NCBI RefSeq assembly: GCF_016793705.1
Contig: NZ_JAEULO010000052.1
Span: 1 to 64,000, forward strand
DNA length: 64,000 nt
Direction: 5' to 3'
From: Tabrizicola sp.
GTDB lineage: Bacteria > Pseudomonadota > Alphaproteobacteria > Rhodobacterales > Rhodobacteraceae
Part shown: positions 57,917 to 64,000 of the stretch, piece after piece
Layout: every line of letters begins with the position of its first letter
Position numbering within the stretch: position 1 is the first letter of the stretch
The notes under the pieces: model-generated
The model's database searches: none
What the model was told of the DNA's origin: nothing
What the model saw: the letters and a program-made list of their open reading frames with translations, nothing else
Program-made: the position numbers and the translations under genes

Positions 57917-60475
57917 GTGCTGAGGTTTGTCGGAAACGTTCTCGGGGGCCTCTTCTCGGCGGTGACGCTGGGGCTGATCTTCGCCGCCCTGACGCTGGGC
58001 GGCATCTTCTACATGTATTCCCGCGACCTGCCCAGCCACGAGAACCTGGCGCAATACACGCCCGCCACGATCAGCCGGATCTACTCCGGCGAGGGGCGGA
58101 TCATCGACGAATTCGCCCAGGAGCGGCGGCTTTTCGTCGCGTCGGAGGACATTCCCGACCTGGTGAAGCAGGCCTTCATCAGCGCCGAGGACAAGAACTT
58201 CTACCACCACCACGGCTATGACACCCGCGGCATGGTCGCCGCCCTGATCGAGGCGGTGAAGTCGCGCGGCGAAAGCATGCGGGGGGCCTCGACCATCACC
58301 CAGCAGGTGATGAAGAACTTCCTTCTGGACGGCAGCCGGTCGGTCGAGCGGAAGATCAAGGAGATCATCCTGGCCACCCGGCTGGAACAGACGCTGTCCA
58401 AGGACAAGATCCTGGAACTGTATCTGAACGAGATTTTCCTGGGCAAGAATTCCTACGGCGTGGCGGCGGCGGCGCAGACCTATTTCAACAAGCCGCTCAC
58501 CGACCTTGCCCCGCACGAGGCGGCGATGCTGGCGGCGATGCCGCAGGCGCCGGGCAAGTATGATCCGGTGACGAACAAGGAACGGGTGACCGAGCGGCGG
58601 AACTACGTGCTGCGCGAGATGTGGCAGAACGGCTATATCGACGAGGCGACCTATCTGTCGGAGAAGGAGATGCCGCTGCGCTCGGTGCAGAACGGCGATT
58701 TCGAGGCCTTCCGCGACGCGCTGCCGCCCCGCGACTATTTCACCGACGAGATTCGCCGCCAGCTCTCCGGTGTCTTCGGCGAGGAGGAATTCTTCTCGGG
58801 CGGCTTGACCATCCGCGCCACGGTGGACCCCGACCTGCAGAAGGCCGCCGCCGAGGCGCTGCGCAAGGGGCTGGAGCAATATGACCGCAACGCGGGCGTC
58901 TGGCGCGGCACCGGCAAGGTGCTTCCGGCCGAGGTCCTTGCCTCGGAAGAGGGCTGGCGCGCGGCGCTGGCCAAGGTCGAGGTGCCGCGGGACGTGCCCA
59001 GCTGGTTTCCGGCGGTGGTGCTGGACGTGGGCGAGAAGGATGCCCGCATCGGCATCGAAGGGGTGATGGACGACGAGGACGGCCATTTCATCCCGGCCGA
59101 AGACGTCACCTGGGCAAGGAAGCGCCAGGCGGACGGGACACTGGCCAAGAAGGCCAAGGTGGCCGGCGACCTCGTCTCGGTCGGCGATGTGGTGCTGGTC
59201 CGCGCCGTCACGAACGATGACGGCACCTTCAAGCGCTGGTCGCTGCGCCAGGTGCCGGAAGTGCAGGGCGCCTTCATGGCGATGGACGTGAACACCGGTC
59301 GGGTCCTCGCGATGCAGGGCGGGTTCAGCTACCAGGATTCGGTCTTCAACCGCACCACCCAGGCCACCCGCCAGCCGGGGTCGAGCTTCAAGCCCTTCGT
59401 CTATGCTGCCGCGCTGGACAGCGGGTTTACCCCCGCCACCATCGTCGTCGACGCGCCGATCGAGATCGAGACCCCCCAGGGCCTCTGGACGCCGAAGAAT
59501 GCCTCGAACCGGTTCTACGGGCCGACGCCCTTGCGCACCGGGATCGAGCAGTCGCGCAACCTGATGACCGTGCGGATCGCGCAGGAAATCGGGATGCAGA
59601 CCGTCGCGGGCTATGCCGAACGCTTCGGGGTTTATGACCGGATGGGCCCGTTCCTGGCCAATGCGCTTGGTGCGCAGGAGACCACTTTGTTCAAGATGGT
59701 CGCGGCCTATGCCATGTTCGCCAACGGCGGCGAGCGGGTGGAGCCCACGCTGGTCGACCGGGTGCAGGACCGCTTCGGCAAGACCATCTACCGGCATGAC
59801 CAGCGTGTCTGCGAGGATTGCGCCCAGCCCGAGCTTGCGCCGGGCGAGGGGGTGCGGATCGACTCCAACCGCGAGCGCGTCATGAACGCGATCACCGCCT
59901 ACCAGCTGACCAGCATGATGGAAGGCGTGGTCAAGCGCGGCTCGGCAAGCCGGTTGCGCCTGCCGGTGCCGATCGCGGGCAAGACCGGGACGACGAACGA
60001 CGCCAAGGACGTCTGGTTCATCGGCTATTCCTCCAACATCGTGGCGGGCTGCTACATCGGCTACGACCAGCCGAAGACCTTGGGCGAAAGTGCCTTCGGC
60101 GGCACCCTTTGCGTTCCGGTCTTCCAGGACTTCATGGAGGATGCGATCAAGAAATACGGCGGGGGCGCGTTCAAGGTTCCCCCCGGCGGCTATTTCCGCA
60201 AGATCGACCGCTTCACCGGCCAGCCGCTGCCCGATGATGCCTCGGGTGACAATGTGATCGCCGAGTACTTCCGCGAGGGCGAGGATGCGCTGATCGGCCT
60301 CGGTCTGGTGGTCGACGGTGGCTTCGCGATGGGCGAGAACCTGCCGCTCTTCGCCTATGGCGAGGGCGAGGGCGACGTGGACCAGGGCAAGACCGTCACC
60401 AACTCGGAAGGCGAGCGGGTGATCGTGCCGAAGAAGGCCGACTTCGGCACGGTGTCGTCGGGCGGGCTGTATTAG
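57917..60475 (+). CDS. mrcA: Penicillin-binding protein 1A (bifunctional)
   Basis: 852 aa. N-terminal membrane anchor (residues 5-35), transglycosylase domain with SAEDKNFYHHHG and RGASTITQQVMKNFLL, an OB-like insert, and a transpeptidase with SSFK (QPGSSFKPF), the SxN-like motif and KTGTTNDAKD. It polymerises and crosslinks peptidoglycan in the periplasm. GTG start at 57917. Length is typical of alphaproteobacterial PBP1a. Confidence 0.95.
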   Translation: MLRFVGNVLGGLFSAVTLGLIFAALTLGGIFYMYSRDLPSHENLAQYTPATISRIYSGEGRIIDEFAQERRLFVASEDIPDLVKQAFISAEDKNFYHHHGYDTRGMVAALIEAVKSRGESMRGASTITQQVMKNFLLDGSRSVERKIKEIILATRLEQTLSKDKILELYLNEIFLGKNSYGVAAAAQTYFNKPLTDLAPHEAAMLAAMPQAPGKYDPVTNKERVTERRNYVLREMWQNGYIDEATYLSEKEMPLRSVQNGDFEAFRDALPPRDYFTDEIRRQLSGVFGEEEFFSGGLTIRATVDPDLQKAAAEALRKGLEQYDRNAGVWRGTGKVLPAEVLASEEGWRAALAKVEVPRDVPSWFPAVVLDVGEKDARIGIEGVMDDEDGHFIPAEDVTWARKRQADGTLAKKAKVAGDLVSVGDVVLVRAVTNDDGTFKRWSLRQVPEVQGAFMAMDVNTGRVLAMQGGFSYQDSVFNRTTQATRQPGSSFKPFVYAAALDSGFTPATIVVDAPIEIETPQGLWTPKNASNRFYGPTPLRTGIEQSRNLMTVRIAQEIGMQTVAGYAERFGVYDRMGPFLANALGAQETTLFKMVAAYAMFANGGERVEPTLVDRVQDRFGKTIYRHDQRVCEDCAQPELAPGEGVRIDSNRERVMNAITAYQLTSMMEGVVKRGSASRLRLPVPIAGKTGTTNDAKDVWFIGYSSNIVAGCYIGYDQPKTLGESAFGGTLCVPVFQDFMEDAIKKYGGGAFKVPPGGYFRKIDRFTGQPLPDDASGDNVIAEYFREGEDALIGLGLVVDGGFAMGENLPLFAYGEGEGDVDQGKTVTNSEGERVIVPKKADFGTVSSGGLY

Positions 60476-60533
60476 GGTCAGTCTTGAATTGTCCGGTGAT
60501 TTGCCGTACATTTCCCGGCGCAGGAGAGACACC

Positions 60534-60815
60534 ATGACCCAGACCACCCGCTCCGAACGGATCGAAGCCCGCACCACGCCCGACACACTGGCCATCGTCC
60601 GACGCGCGGCTGAAATCCAGGGCCGTTCGATCAGCGAGTTCGTCGTATCGGCGGCAGAAGAGGCGGCGCGCAAGGCTCTGGAAGAGGTCCATGTTCTGCA
60701 TCTGTCTGCCGCAGACCAGCGGCTGTTTGTCGAATTGCTGCTGAACCCGCCGCCTCCCAACGAGGCCATGCTGCGCGCATTTGAGCATCATCGCCGCCTG
60801 ATCGGTCCGGTTTGA
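60534..60815 (+). CDS. DUF1778 antitoxin (TacA-like)
   Basis: 93 aa. A ribbon-helix-helix N-terminus (TRSERIEARTTPDTLAIVRRAAEIQG) is followed by a C-terminal arm containing LLLNPPPPNEAM, the tail that binds GNAT toxins. RBS CAGGAGAGACACC. Its stop overlaps the TTG start of the GNAT gene (TTGA), the standard antitoxin-toxin arrangement. Antitoxins of this type repress their own operon. Confidence 0.88.
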   Translation: MTQTTRSERIEARTTPDTLAIVRRAAEIQGRSISEFVVSAAEEAARKALEEVHVLHLSAADQRLFVELLLNPPPPNEAMLRAFEHHRRLIGPV

Positions 60816-61312
60816 CCGCCGACCCCTTCCTTATCCTGCCGCTCGACGGACGGGCGCGGGGCGGGTTCGACTGTACCAGCGATCCGCTTACCCGCTATTT
60901 CCACACCCAGGTCACGCAGGACATCCGGCGGCGGATCGCGGCCTGCTTCATTGCAGTGCATCAGGCCTCAGGTGCCATTGCCGGATTCTATACCCTGTCG
61001 GCGACAGACATCCCGCTGACCGATGTTCCCGCCGATCTGACCCGGCGACTGCCGCGCTATCCAACGCTTCCAGCAGCAAGACTGGGGCGGCTGGCCGTGG
61101 ATCGCCGCTTCACCGGGCAAAAGCTCGGCGCGGCGCTTCTCGCCAATGCGGTTGTGCGCGCGGCAGTCAGCGAGGTGGCGGTCTTTGCGATGATCGTCGA
61201 TGCCAAGGATACCGCAGCCGAGGCATTCTATCGCCGTCACGGATTTGTGGCCTACGGCTCGGCACCGCACCGGTTGATCGCCCCGCTTTCGGCGCTGTTG
61301 CCGCCCGGCTAA
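60812..61312 (+). CDS. GNAT toxin (TacT-like)
   Basis: 166 aa acetyltransferase. The acetyl-CoA motif is LGRLAVDRRFTGQKLGAALLANAV, with CTSDPLTRYFHTQ at the N-terminus and a C-terminal EAFYRRHGFVAYGSAPHRL that contains the catalytic Tyr typical of TacT/AtaT. The toxin acetylates the amino group of charged tRNAs and halts translation. TTG start overlapping the antitoxin stop lowers toxin yield relative to antitoxin. Confidence 0.87.
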   Translation: MTADPFLILPLDGRARGGFDCTSDPLTRYFHTQVTQDIRRRIAACFIAVHQASGAIAGFYTLSATDIPLTDVPADLTRRLPRYPTLPAARLGRLAVDRRFTGQKLGAALLANAVVRAAVSEVAVFAMIVDAKDTAAEAFYRRHGFVAYGSAPHRLIAPLSALLPPG

Positions 61313-61386
61313 GAACCGCCCCGCACCCTTGCCCGTGCGCGGCCTTCGCTTTATGACCGCGCCCGAGAACCCATCAGGACCGACCC

Positions 61387-62514
61387 ATGCGCGCCGAAAC
61401 CCAAGGCAATGTCGATGCCATCGAAAAGACCCTGAAGCTTCTGGCGCAGCGGATGGATTGGGAGACCGCGCCGCACCGGCTGGAAGAATTCGATGCGATG
61501 ATCGAATCCCCGGACCTGTGGAACGATCCGGCCAAGGCGCAGAAGCTGATGCGCGACCGCCAGTCGCTGATGGATGCGGTAGCGGGCTACAAGCTCCTGT
61601 CGGGGGGCCTGAAGGACAACGTCGAGCTGATCGAGCTGGGCGAGATGGAAGGCGATGCCGAGATCGTCTCCGAGGCCGAGAAGGCGCTCGCCGACCTGGT
61701 CAAGGTCGCCGAGGAGAAGGAACTCGAGGCACTGCTCGACGGCGAGGCCGATGGCAACGACACCTTCCTGGAGATCAACGCAGGCGCGGGCGGCACGGAA
61801 AGCTGCGACTGGGCCTCGATGCTGGCGCGGATGTATGTCCGCTGGGCCGAAAAGCGCGGCTTCACGGTCGAATTGCAGTCGGAAAGCGAAGGCGACGGCG
61901 CGGGGATCAAGTCGGCGTCGTACAAGATCAGCGGCAAGAACGCCTATGGCTGGCTGAAGACAGAGGCCGGGGTGCACCGTCTTGTCCGCATCTCGCCCTA
62001 TGACAGCGCGGCGCGGCGGCATACCAGCTTCTGCTCGGTCTGGGTCTATCCGGTCGTTGACGACAACATCGAGATCGAGGTGCAGGACAAGGACATCCGC
62101 ATCGACACCTTCCGGTCCTCGGGCGCGGGCGGCCAGCACGTCAACAAGACCGACTCCGCCGTGCGGATCACCCACTTCCCCTCCGGGATCGTGGTCACGT
62201 CCAGCTTGAAATCGCAGCACCAGAACCGCGACATCGCGATGAAGGCGCTGAAGTCGCGGCTCTACCAGCAGGAACTGGACAAGCGGAACGCCGCGATCAA
62301 CGAGGCGCATGAGAACAAGGGCGATGCGGGCTGGGGCAACCAGATCCGCTCCTATGTCCTGCAGCCCTACCAGATGGTGAAGGACCTGCGGACGGGGCAC
62401 GAGACAAGTGACACGCAGGGCACGCTGGACGGCGATCTCGACGGGTTCATGTCGGCGACGCTGGCCTTGAACGCCAGCGGCAAGAAGCGCGGCGAGATCG
62501 CGGACGTCGACTGA
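61387..62514 (+). CDS. prfB: Peptide chain release factor 2
   Basis: 375 aa. The peptidyl-tRNA hydrolysis motif GGQ is in SSGAGGQHVNKTDSAVRIT. The stop-codon reading tripeptide is Ser-Pro-Tyr (VRISPYDSAARRHTSF) instead of the Ser-Pro-Phe of E. coli RF2. The reading frame is continuous, with no programmed frameshift near codon 25. It releases peptides at UGA and UAA. Confidence 0.96.
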   Translation: MRAETQGNVDAIEKTLKLLAQRMDWETAPHRLEEFDAMIESPDLWNDPAKAQKLMRDRQSLMDAVAGYKLLSGGLKDNVELIELGEMEGDAEIVSEAEKALADLVKVAEEKELEALLDGEADGNDTFLEINAGAGGTESCDWASMLARMYVRWAEKRGFTVELQSESEGDGAGIKSASYKISGKNAYGWLKTEAGVHRLVRISPYDSAARRHTSFCSVWVYPVVDDNIEIEVQDKDIRIDTFRSSGAGGQHVNKTDSAVRITHFPSGIVVTSSLKSQHQNRDIAMKALKSRLYQQELDKRNAAINEAHENKGDAGWGNQIRSYVLQPYQMVKDLRTGHETSDTQGTLDGDLDGFMSATLALNASGKKRGEIADVD

Positions 62515-62520
62515 CCTCGT

Positions 62521-62546
62521 CGAAGGGCGTTCTGGACAGCCCTTCG
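62521..62546 (+). terminator. Hairpin after prfB
   Basis: CGAAGGGC and GCCCTTCG form an 8-bp stem with a 10-nt loop just after the prfB stop. No T tract follows, so it may be a weak or factor-dependent terminator or an mRNA end stabiliser. Confidence 0.5.
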
Positions 62547-62584
62547 TCCACAAGTATGCTTGGGGGCAACATTGGACCCTCCAT

Positions 62585-63622
62585 ATGCGCTGCTTCCTGT
62601 TTCTCCTCTTCGCCTGCGCTGCCCCCGCCACCGCGCAGGAGGTTCTGGTCGACACCTGCGCCGTGGATGCGGCGATTGCCTGCCCGGTCGAGGTCGTTCT
62701 CTCCGGGCTTGGAATGATCGACGGCGATCCGGTCGTTACCGGGCCAGACCGCCTGACCTTCGTTGCACTTGATCGGGACAAAACCGAGCAGGCTTTCGCA
62801 GTGGATGTCTCGCTGACCGACGGTCGCGTCCTGAGTAAGATTCCGCTGGGTCAGGCTCGGGAAAATACCATGTCTTTCTACTGGCTGGTTGCCCAAAGGG
62901 CGCAGGGATTCCTGGTGTTCGTCCTGGAAAATGAGCGTGATCGCGTCCTAGTCTTCTATGACGCGAACGGTGTTCCCCAATCAAGAATGCCTGAAATCCG
63001 ACCGAAGGGCTGGCCCTACGAGCTGACGATGGCCAGCGCGCTCATGCTGCTTGGCTATCAGAATATCCTGAAGTTCGACGGCGAGGCGCTGCAGGGCCGT
63101 GTTGGTCGCTTTGATCTGCGGCTGACCGCCTCTGACAGCAGGCTGGAGGTCGTCGAACAAGGTGCAATCGATGACGGACAGACCTTCGAGGATTACCTGA
63201 GCGGACGCCTGGCACCGCAGATCGCAGAAGTGGGTGCTGAAACCGTGCATGTCGAAGGTCAGTTGTCGGTTGTCACGACCCGTGAGTCACGGAAGTCTCC
63301 CTCACGCCTTTTCCTGCGGAGGGAAGACGGGAGCGAAGTTGCCATCGAACAGACGACAGAGCTGGATCCGAAGAACCGTCCCAACTACTTCATGGCCAGA
63401 CTTTCCCCGGACGGTCGATATGTTGCGGTGGGGCGGTACGTCAAGAAGAATGGCGGTCTGTTCATTCTGGATACGACCACTGGTGAAGCCCTGTTTCGGG
63501 CACGTGTCCGATCGTGCTGGTCATCAGGCCTGCGCTGGCTTCCGGAGGGGCGGCTTGCCCTACTATGCTTTATCCGTGACGGCATCCATGTCGTCGTCTT
63601 CGACCCCCATCTGCCGCGCTAG
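62585..63622 (+). CDS. Exported protein of unknown function, 345 aa
   Basis: Begins with a signal peptide (CFLFLLFACAAPATAQE), then a beta-rich body with repeated VxxxDxxxG stretches, e.g. FLVFVLENERDRVLVFYDANG, LSPDGRYVAVGRYVKKNGGLFILDT and a Trp-rich end, compatible with a beta-propeller. A Cys pair CAVDAAIACP sits just after the signal. Base composition is less GC-rich and third positions less biased than its neighbours, suggesting recent acquisition or weak expression. No family recognised. Confidence 0.7.
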   Translation: MRCFLFLLFACAAPATAQEVLVDTCAVDAAIACPVEVVLSGLGMIDGDPVVTGPDRLTFVALDRDKTEQAFAVDVSLTDGRVLSKIPLGQARENTMSFYWLVAQRAQGFLVFVLENERDRVLVFYDANGVPQSRMPEIRPKGWPYELTMASALMLLGYQNILKFDGEALQGRVGRFDLRLTASDSRLEVVEQGAIDDGQTFEDYLSGRLAPQIAEVGAETVHVEGQLSVVTTRESRKSPSRLFLRREDGSEVAIEQTTELDPKNRPNYFMARLSPDGRYVAVGRYVKKNGGLFILDTTTGEALFRARVRSCWSSGLRWLPEGRLALLCFIRDGIHVVVFDPHLPR

Positions 63623-63670
63623 CCTGCAAAACCCTTGCCTGACGCTTATCGTCCCGCTTAACAATCAGGC

Positions 63671-64000
63671 ATGACCGTCACCCATCCGCCCGCCGCGCCC
63701 GAGATCAATGAGGTCGATGCCTCGGACCTGCGGGCAAGCCTGGCGCTCGGCTGGCAGGATTTCCGCCGCGCGCCGCTGCTCGGCCTCGCATTCTCGGCGG
63801 TCTATGTGCTGGGCGGCTGGCTGATCGCCTGGGCGATGATGGCCAAGGGCCAGGTCTGGTGGACGCTGCCCGCCAGCGCCGGGTTTCCGATCCTCGGCCC
63901 CTTCATCGCCTGCGGCTTCTACGAGATTTCCCGGCGGCTGGAGGCGGGGGAACCGCTGGTCGCCCGCGAGGTCTTTGGGGTGATCTTCCGCCAGAAGGAC
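63671..64000 (+). CDS. DUF2189 membrane protein (N-terminal part, runs off the right edge)
   Basis: The ATG at 63671 (MTVTHPPAAPEINEVDASD) opens 110 codons to the window edge. The sequence LRASLALGWQDFRRAPLLGLAFSAVYVLGGWL and GFPILGPFIACGFYEISRRLEAGE is typical of DUF2189 integral membrane proteins found with cytochrome oxidase or nitrogen-oxide genes in Rhodobacterales. Function unknown. The remainder is outside the window. Confidence 0.82.
   Translation, partial: MTVTHPPAAPEINEVDASDLRASLALGWQDFRRAPLLGLAFSAVYVLGGWLIAWAMMAKGQVWWTLPASAGFPILGPFIACGFYEISRRLEAGEPLVAREVFGVIFRQKD

Noticed and set aside
57611-60769. 1052-codon open frame on the minus strand opposite mrcA and amiC
   Set aside because: It is a shadow produced by GC-rich codon bias. 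The plus strand has complete PBP1a and amidase motifs, and the shadow protein is His/Arg-rich with no family pattern.
61387-61470. Programmed +1 frameshift in prfB
   Set aside because: The frame is continuous from ATG 61387 with no in-frame UGA preceded by a Shine-Dalgarno-like stretch.
1-64000. CRISPR arrays or insertion-sequence transposases
   Set aside because: No regularly spaced repeats and no transposase-like frame were seen on either strand.

Overview
The window is high-GC DNA with tightly packed genes, short overlaps of the ATGA/TGATG type and Shine-Dalgarno-led starts. Gene content (tpa/xsc taurine pathway with a MocR-type TauR, a single 5-aminolevulinate synthase hemA, the order pcm-tolC-PopZ-like, small families I associate with Rhodobacterales) points to an alphaproteobacterium of the Rhodobacterales/Paracoccaceae. 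I cannot name the genus from sequence alone.

Layout. (1) 1-782: the N-terminal part of a phage-type tyrosine integrase runs off the left edge, next to the 3' end of a tRNA-Cys gene. This looks like the boundary of an integrated element lying to the left. (2) 947-12649: a taurine/sulfonate dissimilation module: tpa, an SMR efflux gene on the other strand, tauR, then the tightly coupled run xsc - TSUP permease - ackA - soeA - soeB - soeC. Taurine is deaminated to sulfoacetaldehyde, cleaved to sulfite and acetyl phosphate, acetyl phosphate gives ATP and acetate, and sulfite is oxidised to sulfate by a cytoplasmic-facing molybdoenzyme. (3) 12662-19018: phosphomannomutase, a 58-aa coiled-coil ORF, a membrane protein, pcm, tolC, a PopZ-like acidic protein and a small conserved protein. 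(4) 19254-30889: ygfZ, an MsbA-like exporter, a class V aminotransferase, an EamA permease, a DUF305 protein with a possible MerR-type operator, a class I amidotransferase, a CBS/CorC protein, xerD, an unknown exported protein preceded by a 44-aa membrane protein, aroK and aroB.

(5) 30886-36872 is the least ordinary stretch: a lipoprotein, an animal-type heme peroxidase directly downstream of a YcaO-domain protein, a divergent 126-aa protein, and a SARP-like/TPR regulator. No usual YcaO partner (E1-like, TfuA, SagB-type dehydrogenase) is present, so this may be an undescribed modification system. (6) 36989-45005: an alkaline-phosphatase-superfamily hydrolase, a complete peptide-type ABC importer (fused two-ATPase protein, two permeases, Tat-exported binding protein) and a CocE/X-Pro peptidase-like hydrolase, all on the minus strand.

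(7) 45161-47578: a pirin gene and the first of two tandem identical tRNA-Asp genes lie between two inverted copies of a 76-nt motif with matching spacing and a possible conserved stem. A DUF1344 gene with a clear terminator follows, then a pair of adjacent AT-rich palindromes like those inside the 3' end of soeA. (8) 47601-64000: GNAT, M20 peptidase, hemA, a RodZ-like HTH membrane protein, ispG, a divergent LysR/MFS pair with duplicated operator-like sites, a DsbA-like thioredoxin, amiC, mrcA, a TacAT-type toxin-antitoxin pair, prfB, an unknown exported protein and the start of a DUF2189 membrane protein.
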